From contig NZ_JAFFIX010000002.1 in assembly GCF_016916835.1 (NCBI RefSeq), positions 186,001 to 250,000 of the forward strand: a DNA stretch of 64,000 nucleotides. Reading direction: 5' to 3'. The translations under genes were made by a program, and so were the position numbers. The notes below the pieces were generated by a model. That model was not told the origin of the DNA. It worked only from the letters and a program-made list of their open reading frames with translations, and did no database searches. Of this stretch, positions 41,306 to 51,202 are shown piece by piece; position 1 is the first letter of the stretch, and each line of letters opens with the position of its first letter. The stretch comes from Actinacidiphila bryophytorum. Lineage in GTDB: Bacteria; Actinomycetota; Actinomycetes; Streptomycetales; Streptomycetaceae.

Positions 41306-44300
41306 TCAGTGGCGTGAGTCGAGGCGCATGCCCGCGCGTTCGCGGTCGAGCCGCAACTCGGCTCTCAACAGCCGCGTGAGCGGGGCGAGGAGGCGGCGCA
41401 CCAGCTCGTCAGTGCTCTCGCCTGCCGCGGCGGGCGGTGGTGCGGCGGCCGGCGGCGCCCCCGGTGACGCTGCCGGCTGCGCCGCGGGCCCGGGCTCACC
41501 CCCCGGGGCGGGCGCCGGTGCCGGTGCGTCGGGCTCGCGCTGGACGGTCGCGGGCGGTGCGAAGACGATCGAGCCGTCGGGCTCCCGGGTGCCGATCCCG
41601 GCGCCGACGGCGAGGTCGCCGGCGTCCCGGGCGGCCACCGCCGTTCCCGACCGCCGCCCCGCGCCGGGCAGTTCGAGCCGCTGGACCGGCAACCCTGCTG
41701 CGTACGGCCCGGGCTCGCCCCCCGGGGCGCCGGGCCCGTCCATCGGCGGCCCCGCCCGGTGCGGCGACGCGGACACCCCCAGCTGCGCGCTCGCGCCGAG
41801 ACGCTGCACGGGGAGTCCGGCCGCATACGGTCCCTGCGCGCCCGCGGCGCCGAGTCCGGACGTCGGCGACCCCGCCGGGTACGGGGACGCGGACCCGCGC
41901 GACTGCGCACTCGCGTTGCCGTCGTCCGGCGCCGACAGCGCCCGGCCCGCGCCGGGGAACCCGAGGCGCTGTACCGGGAGTCCGGCCGCGGACGGTCGCC
42001 GCGTACCCGGATCGCCGAGTCCCGGCACGGCTGTCCCCGCCGCGTGCGAAGCGGCCGAGGTCCCCGGCTGCGGCGGTGTTCCGTGCTCTGCGAGCCGCTG
42101 CACCGACGGCTGTGCGGGCCGCGTCCACACAACGGGTACGACCGCCGTCGCCGCAGACTGCGTCTCCGGCTCCTGCGGAGTGGCCGCCGCCCGCAGTCCG
42201 AGCCCCCGGTCACCGACCAGCGCGACCCGCTGCACGTCCCGGGCCGCCCCGGCCACGGCGGACAGCTCCTGGCGCACGGCGGGTATGCGTACGGGTACGC
42301 CCTCGTCCAGCCGCTGCACGGCCCCGGCGCCGCGCCCGGGCGGATCGGCAGCCGGCTGCCGCTGTACGACCGGCAGCGCGTCCCCTGCCGGGGGCGCCCC
42401 CGCGGCACCGGGGCCAGGCGCCCCCGCCACCTGCCGCTGCACCAGCGGCAATGCGTCACCCACCAGCGGCGCGACCGAAGCGTCGGGGAGGCTTACGGCG
42501 GGCGTCGAGTCCGGGCCGCCCGGCCCGGGAGGCACCGCATCCCCTCCTGAGGGCGCAACCAGGGCATCGAGGCCAGGCCCCTGCGGCATCTCCCGCTGGA
42601 CCAGCGGCACCGCATCACCCACCAGCGGCGCAACCGGAGCGTCGGGGACGCTCACGGGCGGCGTCGAGTCCGGGCCGCCCGGCCCGGCAAGGCCCGGCGC
42701 CGACGTCTGGCGTTGCACCGGCCGAGCCACCGGCCCACCGGGCTCGGCAGAGCGCTGGAGCGGACCGGGCGGGACCACCCCTTCCAGGGGCAGCCCCGGG
42801 ACGCCGGGACCTGGCGCGTCCAGCGGCCCGTCCACCGCCGACGCACGCTGGACCAGCGGCACGGCGTCGCCCGCGAGGGGCGCGACCGGGGTGCTGTGCC
42901 CGGGTGGGTCAGCCGCGTGCCGCTGGACCGGCAGCTGCTCGGCCCCGGCCCGAGGCGGCCCCGAGATGTCGGAACCACGTCCCGGCAGCGGCCCGTCCAG
43001 TGCAGGCTCGCGCTGGACCAGTGGCACCGCGTCACCCGCCGACCGCTCGGACGAGCCGCCCGGCCCGGCGGAGAAGCCGCCATCCCAGCCGGGCGCGGGC
43101 GCGGCCGACGGGGGCAGGGCGGACAGGGGCTCGCCGACGTACCCGGGTCGAGGGCGCCCGCCCTCGACCCGTTGGCGCTGGACCACCGGCGGCACTGCCG
43201 GTAGGGGCGCCCCCAGCCCGAGCGGCCGGGCGGGCGCGGGGAGCCCGGGGGCAGGCGCGGGCTCTGTCGTGGCCTCGGGCGGGGACGCAAGCGCCTGCCC
43301 CACCAGGGGTACGGTCCGCTGGACCGGCGCCGTTGCCGAAGCCGGGGGCGTGAGCGCCGCGGAGGCCGCCGCCGGCTCAGAGAGCGAGGCCCCCTCAGGA
43401 CGCGAGGACGCGGAGGGCGCGGCAGGCGCGAACACCTCGGATGGCGGCACCGCGAATGACAGCGGTACCGGCGCCAGCGGCCGTACCGGCAGGTCGAGGT
43501 CGACCGACCGGGAAGCGGTGAGCCGCGGTTGCGGCGGGGCAGGCCGGACAGGCATCGCGTACGACGATGCGGCGACGCCGGGCGCCGCCACGCCGCCCTC
43601 GCCGCCTCCCCCGACCAGCGGCTGGAAGGCCGACCCGGCATCGGGTCCGGCGACCCCGGGCCGATCGCGTACCGCCCGTGCGTCAGGCGTCACCCCGGGC
43701 AGGTCACCCGCGGCCACGGACCGCTGAAGCACCGACCCGTCGTCCGGCACGCCCACCGGCAGGTCACCCGCAGCCACCGACCGCTGAGCCACCGGCCAAG
43801 CGTTGGGCACGACCACCGGCAGATCACCCGCCAGGGACGGCTGGCCCACGGACCCGGCATCGCCCGCCGCCACGGACCCCTGACCCACCGACCCGGCGTC
43901 GCCCGCCGCCTGCGTCCGCTGTACTGGCAGCCCGGCGCCCGGCGCACCCGGCGCCCCCGGTGGAAGCTCCGACGCAGCACCAGGCGCGGCCAACTCGTCC
44001 ACCTGCACCACCTCGGCCACGTCCGAGATGAGCCCCGAGGGGGCCGTCGGGGTCACCGCGTGGCCCAACTCCCCTCCCAGGGAAGGGTTCTGCCACGCGC
44101 CGAGGCCCGCCGCGAAGGCGTCGGGGGTCGAGACCAGCGAGGGAGCCCCGAAGGTCAGCCGCTGCGCGGCGAGTTGGCGCCACTCCCCCCGCGGGGGCGC
44201 GGGCGCGACCGCCGGAGCGGGCACCGCACCAGACGCGACAGGCCCACCGGACACGGCCGCCGCGGCAGCGGCAGGTGCGGGCGGCGACGGCGGTGCCGTG

Positions 44301-44335
44301 CCGCCACGGCGCCCCTTCCCCCGGCGTCCGAACAC
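41306..44335 (-). CDS. 1009-residue disordered protein with repeated VQR motifs, in the eCIS operon
   Basis: A very long Pro/Ala/Gly/Val-rich protein with no folded domain over residues 30-960. The tripeptide VQR occurs 17 times (LPVQR, PLVQR, VVQR; three further VAQR, VLQR, PLQR variants) with spacers of about 20-70 residues, and longer units such as GDAVPLVQRE and PYAAGLPVQRL repeat. The N-terminus (MFGRRGKGRRGG) is basic. The last 36 residues (ESTDELVRRLLAPLTRLLRAELRLDRERAG) are a probable amphipathic helix, likely the only structured part. It lies between the 51-residue gene and the second tube gene in one operon. VQR also appears in the DUF4157 protein (RVVQRE). Tape measure, cargo adapter or a cargo itself are all possible. 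GTG start at 44335, four bases after the upstream stop. Confidence 0.8.
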   Translation of the reverse strand: MFGRRGKGRRGGTAPPSPPAPAAAAAAVSGGPVASGAVPAPAVAPAPPRGEWRQLAAQRLTFGAPSLVSTPDAFAAGLGAWQNPSLGGELGHAVTPTAPSGLISDVAEVVQVDELAAPGAASELPPGAPGAPGAGLPVQRTQAAGDAGSVGQGSVAAGDAGSVGQPSLAGDLPVVVPNAWPVAQRSVAAGDLPVGVPDDGSVLQRSVAAGDLPGVTPDARAVRDRPGVAGPDAGSAFQPLVGGGGEGGVAAPGVAASSYAMPVRPAPPQPRLTASRSVDLDLPVRPLAPVPLSFAVPPSEVFAPAAPSASSRPEGASLSEPAAASAALTPPASATAPVQRTVPLVGQALASPPEATTEPAPAPGLPAPARPLGLGAPLPAVPPVVQRQRVEGGRPRPGYVGEPLSALPPSAAPAPGWDGGFSAGPGGSSERSAGDAVPLVQREPALDGPLPGRGSDISGPPRAGAEQLPVQRHAADPPGHSTPVAPLAGDAVPLVQRASAVDGPLDAPGPGVPGLPLEGVVPPGPLQRSAEPGGPVARPVQRQTSAPGLAGPGGPDSTPPVSVPDAPVAPLVGDAVPLVQREMPQGPGLDALVAPSGGDAVPPGPGGPDSTPAVSLPDASVAPLVGDALPLVQRQVAGAPGPGAAGAPPAGDALPVVQRQPAADPPGRGAGAVQRLDEGVPVRIPAVRQELSAVAGAARDVQRVALVGDRGLGLRAAATPQEPETQSAATAVVPVVWTRPAQPSVQRLAEHGTPPQPGTSAASHAAGTAVPGLGDPGTRRPSAAGLPVQRLGFPGAGRALSAPDDGNASAQSRGSASPYPAGSPTSGLGAAGAQGPYAAGLPVQRLGASAQLGVSASPHRAGPPMDGPGAPGGEPGPYAAGLPVQRLELPGAGRRSGTAVAARDAGDLAVGAGIGTREPDGSIVFAPPATVQREPDAPAPAPAPGGEPGPAAQPAASPGAPPAAAPPPAAAGESTDELVRRLLAPLTRLLRAELRLDRERAGMRLDSRH

Positions 44336-44338
44336 CGC

Positions 44339-44494
44339 TCACCGCCCCCCGGCCAGCTGGTTGAGGCGGGCGATCTGGGCGACGTAGCGGCGGCGTTCGG
44401 CGTGTTCGAGGTCGAGGATCGTGTCGAGCGGCCAGTGGAAGTGGTAGGCGACGTACGCGACGTCCTCGTAGAGCCGGTCGGCCGCGTACGTCAC
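44339..44494 (-). CDS. 51-residue eCIS protein, DUF6760-like
   Basis: A short gene that a length filter misses. GTG 44494 overlaps the upstream stop as GTGA. The protein reads TYAADRLYEDVAYVAYHFHW, then LDTILDLEHAERRRYVAQ, ending in NQLAGGR. The Tyr/His-rich start and the LDLEHAERRR helix match the small DUF6760 proteins coded in Streptomyces eCIS loci. A role in assembly or chaperoning is inferred from its conserved position between the CxxC protein and the VQR protein; the family name is from memory. Confidence 0.8.
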   Translation of the reverse strand: MTYAADRLYEDVAYVAYHFHWPLDTILDLEHAERRRYVAQIARLNQLAGGR

Positions 44495-44967
44495 GATTCC
44501 CCCAGGCGCTCACCCGCCAGGTCGACCGCGAAGGCGGTGGCGCAGGCGGGGCAGGTCACCTCGGCCCGGGTGTGGCCCTCGGCGTTGATGCGGCGGTAGA
44601 AGTCCTGGAGGAAGGCCAGGTCGGAGGCGAACATGTCCTCGATGACGCCCGCGTGGACCTCGCGCAGGGTGCCGAGCCGCACCACGACCCGGCCGAGCAG
44701 CACCACCGACAGGTACGCGGGGTTCTCGCGCACGCGGTCGTCCCGCAGCGGGACGAGTTCGTCGCGTGCGGTGGACAGCCGCATCACGCCGTCGCGGTGG
44801 ACCTGCCCGGACTCGTCGACGTATCCGCGGGGCAGCCGGAAGCCGAACTCGGTCCGCATGACCTCGGCTTCGCCGCCCGCGTCCGCGCGCGCGGACACCT
44901 CCGGCTCCGCAGCCGGCGACGGAGCCGGTGCCGCGGCCTCCGGCTGCGCGATGATCTGGCGCCGCAT
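44491..44967 (-). CDS. eCIS conserved protein with CxxC pair
   Basis: A 158-residue protein. After a Pro/Ala/Glu linker, the core reads FRLPRGYVDESGQVHRDGVMRL, ELVPLRDDRVRENPAYLSVVLLGRVV and FLQDFYRRINAEGH, followed by a C-terminal CPAC zinc-like pair with DLAG. This resembles phage tail assembly chaperone-like proteins found just after the tube gene in eCIS loci. The start is ATG 44967 (GAGGC upstream); TTG 44982 overlaps the tube stop and is an alternative. The stop overlaps the next GTG. Confidence 0.75.
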   Translation of the reverse strand: MRRQIIAQPEAAAPAPSPAAEPEVSARADAGGEAEVMRTEFGFRLPRGYVDESGQVHRDGVMRLSTARDELVPLRDDRVRENPAYLSVVLLGRVVVRLGTLREVHAGVIEDMFASDLAFLQDFYRRINAEGHTRAEVTCPACATAFAVDLAGERLGES

Positions 44968-44974
44968 CAGTGCC

Positions 44975-45418
44975 TCACGCAACGTCCATCGACTCGTAGG
45001 TCAGTACGACCTTCTCCGTGAGCACACTGGTGTCGCCCGCCTTGAGCGAGCCGATCTCCAGGCTCTTGGGCCACGCGTTCACCAGCGTGTAGCGCTTGAT
45101 CGCGTTGCCCTCGTAGTCGAAGACGATGATCGCGCCGCCCTTGCGGGAGTCGCCCATCTTGCCGAACCGCGAGTCCTTGATCCACTTCTCGAAGCTCTGG
45201 TCGGCGGTGAGGCCGCGGGTCAGGGTGACCTCGCCCGCCTTGGGGCGGCCCGGCAGCTTCTTGATGACGTACTTGCCGTCGCTGGTGTTCTGCTTCAGCT
45301 CGATGACGTCCTGCTCCATCTTCAGGCCGGTCACCTCGGTGATCTGCTTGATCACGACGCCGTCGAACTCCAGGCCGAAGGAGTGCCCTACCGAGGTGTC
45401 GAGGTCGGGGAGTGCCAT
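44975..45418 (-). CDS. cis1a: eCIS inner tube protein
   Basis: A 147-residue tail tube protein: GHSFGLEFDGVVIKQITEVTGLKMEQDVIELKQNTSDGKYVIKKLPGRPKAGEVTLTRGLT is a textbook T4 gp19/Hcp-like sequence, with KWIKDSRFG and a conserved C-terminal strand. Hexamer rings of this protein stack to make the inner tube. It follows the sheath gene by 35 bases in the same operon, as in all eCIS loci. Confidence 0.96.
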   Translation of the reverse strand: MALPDLDTSVGHSFGLEFDGVVIKQITEVTGLKMEQDVIELKQNTSDGKYVIKKLPGRPKAGEVTLTRGLTADQSFEKWIKDSRFGKMGDSRKGGAIIVFDYEGNAIKRYTLVNAWPKSLEIGSLKAGDTSVLTEKVVLTYESMDVA

Positions 45419-45453
45419 GAACGACTACCTGCCTTCTGTGGGAAAGGGTTGCG

Positions 45454-47028
<1,575 letters not shown>

Positions 47029-47169
47029 CCTCGGTCCTCCCCTGGGACAGCGCTGGCCCGCCCAAGCGTGCCGCCCGCCTCCCGCGGGGGGCACGGCCGC
47101 CAGGACGGCCCCGGGGGAATGCCCTGCTGCCCCTTCGGGCAGTTGCCCCGCCGCTGGTCGCGCACCGGG

Positions 47170-47349
47170 TCAGCCGGCCTCCAGCCGCTGTGCGGTGACC
47201 ATACGGGCCACCGCCGCGTTCCCCGCCTGCGTCTGGAGGCGCTGGAGGGCTCCAACGCCTCGTGCTGTCCTGGGAGTCGCGCTGCGCGCGCGTACGGCCG
47301 GCTGCTCCGCGGCCTTCCTGGGCGGGGCCGGGCGGCCCACCCCGGTCAT
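47170..47349 (-). CDS. 59-residue leader-like peptide with LQR...GNAAVA motif
   Basis: ATG 47349 overlaps the DUF4157 stop as ATGA; the frame ends with TGA at 47170. The protein is a basic N-terminal stretch followed by ALQRLQTQAGNAAVARMVTAQR. The motif LQR(x6)GNAAVARM is the same one found at the N-terminus of the neighbouring DUF4157 protein (LQRTLGNGAVAAM) and in the leaders of eCIS cargo proteins. Here it stands almost alone, without a cargo domain. It may be a solo leader, a competitor or the remnant of a cargo gene. Confidence 0.65.
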   Translation of the reverse strand: MTGVGRPAPPRKAAEQPAVRARSATPRTARGVGALQRLQTQAGNAAVARMVTAQRLEAG

Positions 47350-47954
47350 TCCGCCGGGGCCTCTTCCTCGACCGGCTCCTCCTCGCGCTGCACCACCCGT
47401 GCCGCCGTCGCCGCCGCCTCCTGCTCGAAACGGTCCGACGGGTCGCTCACCCGCACCCCGCCGCCCGCCTCCGTCCCCTCCACGGGGCCGCTGCGCTGCT
47501 GCACCACATGCGTCAGCTCGTGCGCCAGCGTCGTACGGCCCTGGTGGGAGCCGGGGTCGTACGCGTCCCGCTGGAAGACGACATGCGAACCCACCGTGTA
47601 CGCGTGGGCGTTCACCGCCTGCGCCGACTCGTGGGCCGCCGCGTCCGTATGGACCCGCACATCGCCGAAGTCCGCGCCCAGGCGCGCTTCCATGTCGCCG
47701 CGGACCTCGGGCTCCAGGGGGCTCCCGCCCCCGCCGACCACCGCGTGCACCGGGGACTCCTCCTCGGCCATCGCGGCCACCGCGCCGTTGCCCAGCGTGC
47801 GCTGCAGGCGCAGCCAGCCGGCTGAGCCCAGCACGTCCGCGCGGCCGCTTGCGGCCGCCTTCGCCAGCAACGCGTCCGGGGCCGCGCCCCTTTCCGCCTG
47901 CCGTAGAGCCGACGGCTCGCCGTCGGCACCCTGCTCGTGCTCGTGCCCGCGCAT
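47346..47954 (-). CDS. eCIS core DUF4157 protein (HELTHVVQQ)
   Basis: A 202-residue protein. The leader region has LQRTLGNGAVAAM (about 50-63). The DUF4157 domain (about 78-160) reads MEARLGADFGDVRVHTD, AAHESAQAVNAHAYTVGSHVVF and HELTHVVQQRSG, in which HExxH suggests a metal-peptidase-like fold. The tail holds RVVQREEEPVEEEAPAE, an acidic end with one VQR. DUF4157 domains are typical of eCIS loci, alone or fused to toxins; here it is short and has no toxin domain. ATG 47954 with GGAGG upstream. Confidence 0.88.
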   Translation of the reverse strand: MRGHEHEQGADGEPSALRQAERGAAPDALLAKAAASGRADVLGSAGWLRLQRTLGNGAVAAMAEEESPVHAVVGGGGSPLEPEVRGDMEARLGADFGDVRVHTDAAAHESAQAVNAHAYTVGSHVVFQRDAYDPGSHQGRTTLAHELTHVVQQRSGPVEGTEAGGGVRVSDPSDRFEQEAAATAARVVQREEEPVEEEAPAE

Positions 47955-48431
47955 ATCCCCGCCTCCCGCCAACGCGACGACGCCCCGCGTCCTCCCACGT
48001 TCCCACCCCGCCCCCACCCCCGCCCACCCCACCGGGGGCACCCCTCCCCTCCCTTTAGGGCAACCACCCCCTCCGGGGAAGACCCCCGAATTTCCCCCCT
48101 TGCGGTGCGCGGTCGACCTCAGCGCCGTCCGGGCTGGGCGCGCAGTTCCCCGCGCCCCTGAAAACGCTCGCCCTCGGCGGCAGACGGCGCCGCCCGACAG
48201 CACCCGCCTCTGCAACAGAGGGCACCCCTCAGGAGGCGCTGGGGGTACCCCAGGCGAAGCTCTGGGGAGGCGGAACTGCGCGGCCAACCCCCGCCGGGGG
48301 AAAGGCGACCGCCCACCGCAAGGGGCAGGGCCTGAAGGGGCTCGGGGAAACTGCGAGACAAGCCACCCACCGGCGGAGAGGCGCGCGGGCCACCGCAAGT
48401 GGCACCACCCCCCCGGCCGGCCGGAAGGCGC
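47955..48431. other. Intergenic within the eCIS locus, with dispersed repeat, no gene
   Basis: A 477-base gap between the ATPase and DUF4157 genes, both on the minus strand. It contains the inverted copy of the dispersed repeat (about 48100-48410, including the core at 48136-48158). It likely splits the locus into two transcription units and should contain the DUF4157 promoter. Confidence 0.6.
48136..48158. repeat. Dispersed intergenic repeat, copy 2
   Basis: The same hairpin core as copy 1. The flank 48160-48175 reads AAAACGCTCGCCCTC; its complement GAGGGCGAGCGTTTT recurs in variant form at 61702 and 61899. The stretch 48230-48410 mirrors 33309-33440. Confidence 0.7.
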
Positions 48432-50567
48432 CTACGTCCCCCCGCCCGGGGGGAGGGCGAAGGACATGTACGGGCCGAACTCGTTCGGGAGGCACAAGCG
48501 CCCGAGTTTGCGGTATTCACGGGCCACGGCCGCAACGAGTTGCGGCATCCCGATGCCGCCCCCACCCTCGGCGGCAAGGTAAGCCGCGGTCACCGCGGCA
48601 GAGCGTATGTCGCCGCCGGCGAGCTCGAACGCCCGCCCGCAGAAGCCGAGGTCGAGATCGGGACCGCGCGGAACCGCGCGGCCCAGGCACCGGTCCCACA
48701 GCGCGATCCGCTGCTCCGCTTCTGGCAGCGGGAAGTCCACGACGAGGTCGAGCCGCCTGGTGAAGGCCTCGTCGAGGTTGGCGCGGAGGTTGGTGGCGAG
48801 GACGGCGAGGCCGTCGAAGGACTCCATCCGCTGCAACAGATACGCGGATTCGACGTTCGCGTACCGGTCGTGCGCGTCCTTGACCTCCGACCGCTTCCCG
48901 AAGACGGCGTCGGCTTCGTCGAAGAGGAGGACGGCGTTGACGCCGGCGGCTTCGGTGAAGATGCGTTCGAGGTTCTTCTCGGTCTCGCCGACGTATTTGT
49001 CGACCACGGTGGCGAGGTCGACGGTGTAGAGGTCGAGTCCGAGCGCGCCGGCGATGACTTCCGCGGACATGGTCTTGCCGGTGCCGGAGTCGCCGGCGAA
49101 GAGGGCCATGACGCCGCGGCCTCGGCCGCCGCCCGGCCGCATGTTCCAGTCGCCGAGGACACGGTCGCGGTGCCTGGCGCGGGCGGCGAGTTCGTGGAGG
49201 CGGGCGAGGACGGCCGGGGGGAGGACGAGGTCGTCCCAGCCGACGGCGGGTTCGATGCGGCGGGCGAGGCGTTCGAGGCCCGAGGTGTTCTGGGCGCGGG
49301 CGCCGTGCAGGAGGTGGGCGTCGGTGAGGGGGCCGCCGGAGAGCAGGGCTTGCTGGTGGGCGGTGCGGGCGGCGCGTTCGACCTGTTCCGGGGAGAGCAG
49401 GAAGACGGCGGCGGCGTCCTGCCGTACGGTGTCGAGCCCGGTGGCGCCTTCGGGGGCGGTGGCGGCGAGTGCGGTGCGCCACAGGGCGGACCGCTGGTCG
49501 GCTCCGATGCGGGCGGCTTCGGCGAGCAGTGGTACGCGGTCGGCCCATGCGGGGTCCCAGGAGGCGCGTCCTGCGAGGACGACGGGGACGGGCAGGGCGG
49601 CCAACTCGCGCAGCAGCGCAGGGTGTTCTGCGAGGGCCTCGACGGGTGCGGCGACCAGCCCGGCCCCGGTGAGTGCGGCTTCGCGTCCTGCGGCGGCGAC
49701 GGCGTCCGCGGGGTCGGTGCGGGCGGCGAGCCGGGTGAGGTCGAGGGCGTGGGCGGTGAGTCCTGCGGCGGCCAGGGCTTGCGCGCCGAGCGATCGGGCG
49801 GCGCCGCCGGGGGTTTCGCGCAGGTAGACGGGGCCGATGCCGCGCCGGATGACGGCGGCGAGGTGCCGTGCCGCGTCGTCGTGGGCGGGTGGTGCGGTGG
49901 CGGGGTGCAGCGGGGTGAGCAGGTCGAGCAGCCCTGGGTCGGGGGTGTCGTCGCCGAGGAGGTGTGCGCTGACCCGGTCGGGTACGCGCAAGGCCCGGCT
50001 GAGCAGCGGGCGTTCCGGGTCCTCGACGACGAGGAGGCCGCGGGCGGTGAGGGGTGCGGCGGGGGAGAGCCGGGCGCGGGCGCCGGCGGAGGCCGGGGGG
50101 ATGCCGCACAGGCCGAGTGCGAGGCCGACGGTGGGGCGGCGGCGGGTGACGTCGTCGTTGAGGTAGCCGTAGAACTGCTCGTAGCGGCGGTCGAGGTCGG
50201 GTGCGAGGCACACCAGGAGGAGTTCGGTGTCGAGCGGTTGCAGCCCGAAGTCCCGTTCCAGTGCGGGCAGTCGCAGGGCGGGGTGGGCGAGGGCGGTCAG
50301 TTCCGCGTCCCGGTCCGGGTCGATCGCGTCGGGTTCCGGTACGGCTGCGGGGTCGTCCAGCAGCCGCTGGACGGCGTCGTCGGTGAGGTAGATGCCGCGG
50401 AAGGGGTCGTCGGGTTCGGGGTCGCCGGCCCTGCGGGCCTGTACGGCTCTGCGGACGCGTTCCTCGACGCGGGCGAGCCGGGCCATGAGGTAGTGCAGTC
50501 CCGGGTCGCCGTCGCCGGGGAGTTCGCCGCCGGCCGGGCTGTCCGCGGCGGTCACCGCCTCGGTCAC
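48432..50567 (-). CDS. cis15: eCIS AAA+ ATPase
   Basis: A 711-residue AAA+ protein. The N-terminal half (1-420) is the variable ATPase-lid/substrate region of the family, including LPALERDFGLQPLDTELLLVCLAPDLDRRYEQFYGYLNDD. The active AAA module (about 470-690) has Walker A GDSGTGKT, Walker B AVLLFDEADAVFGKR and the arginine stretch TRRLDLVVDFPLP. It probably remodels tube or sheath during assembly. GTG 50567 overlaps the DUF4255 stop as GTGA; another GTG is at 50555. Confidence 0.93.
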   Translation of the reverse strand: MTEAVTAADSPAGGELPGDGDPGLHYLMARLARVEERVRRAVQARRAGDPEPDDPFRGIYLTDDAVQRLLDDPAAVPEPDAIDPDRDAELTALAHPALRLPALERDFGLQPLDTELLLVCLAPDLDRRYEQFYGYLNDDVTRRRPTVGLALGLCGIPPASAGARARLSPAAPLTARGLLVVEDPERPLLSRALRVPDRVSAHLLGDDTPDPGLLDLLTPLHPATAPPAHDDAARHLAAVIRRGIGPVYLRETPGGAARSLGAQALAAAGLTAHALDLTRLAARTDPADAVAAAGREAALTGAGLVAAPVEALAEHPALLRELAALPVPVVLAGRASWDPAWADRVPLLAEAARIGADQRSALWRTALAATAPEGATGLDTVRQDAAAVFLLSPEQVERAARTAHQQALLSGGPLTDAHLLHGARAQNTSGLERLARRIEPAVGWDDLVLPPAVLARLHELAARARHRDRVLGDWNMRPGGGRGRGVMALFAGDSGTGKTMSAEVIAGALGLDLYTVDLATVVDKYVGETEKNLERIFTEAAGVNAVLLFDEADAVFGKRSEVKDAHDRYANVESAYLLQRMESFDGLAVLATNLRANLDEAFTRRLDLVVDFPLPEAEQRIALWDRCLGRAVPRGPDLDLGFCGRAFELAGGDIRSAAVTAAYLAAEGGGGIGMPQLVAAVAREYRKLGRLCLPNEFGPYMSFALPPGGGT

Positions 50568-51202
50568 CGCTTGCGCCGTCGCACGGAACCGGCGGTGCTG
50601 CCGGGCTCGGGGCGGGCCGCCGGGGGTGCGGGGTCGTCGCCGATGCGCAGGTCCAGGCCGTCCTCGGAGACGGGCGGGCCCGCGTCGTAGACGGGTGCCG
50701 CGGTGACGGGCGCGCTGACGACGAGGTCGAGCGAGGGCTTCAACTCGCCGCCGAGCGCGGTCCACACGTCGGCGAAGGCACGGTCCTCGGGGGGCGGGAG
50801 GGCGACGGTGACGGGCACCGGCAGCCCGGTGGCGGACAGTTCGGGGCCGAGGCCGTCGCCCGGGAGGGCCTCGTGCCGCAGGAAGCAGCTCAGCAGGGAG
50901 GACAGCAGCCGGTGTTCGTCCTCGGGGCGCTGCGTCCAGGCGCTGATGAGGTAGGAGAGCTTGAAGTAGCGGGGCGGCAGGGTGCGGGAGACGACGGTGC
51001 CGTGCTCGTCGTAGACGTTGTGCCGGCCCCGGGAGCGGCGCCGCAGGTCCTCGCGGATGTCGTAGAGGTAGAGGTTGACGGTGGGGGCGTTGCGCCGGGC
51101 GGCCCAGTCGCGGGTGGGCGCGTCGAAGACGACCTCGATGTCGGGGCTGCCCAGTTCGGCTCTGACCAGGTCGCGCAGGGAGTCGTCCACCTCGTGGATC
51201 AT
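50564..51202 (-). CDS. cis16: eCIS tail terminator/cap, DUF4255 protein
   Basis: A 212-residue protein. The DUF4255 signature is IHEVDDSLRDLVRAELGSPDIEVVFDAPTRDWAARRNAPTVNLYLYDIREDLRRR and YFKLSYLISAWT. DUF4255 proteins cap the tube-sheath end in Afp/PVC (Afp16). The C-terminal 45 residues are a basic/acidic linker ending in RRRKR. It is co-translated with the propeller protein through ATGA at 51199-51202, and with the ATPase through GTGA. Confidence 0.92.
   Translation of the reverse strand: MIHEVDDSLRDLVRAELGSPDIEVVFDAPTRDWAARRNAPTVNLYLYDIREDLRRRSRGRHNVYDEHGTVVSRTLPPRYFKLSYLISAWTQRPEDEHRLLSSLLSCFLRHEALPGDGLGPELSATGLPVPVTVALPPPEDRAFADVWTALGGELKPSLDLVVSAPVTAAPVYDAGPPVSEDGLDLRIGDDPAPPAARPEPGSTAGSVRRRKR

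Noticed and set aside
47346-47954. Toxin cargo fused to DUF4157
   Set aside because: The protein ends shortly after the DUF4157 domain in an acidic tail; no effector domain is present.
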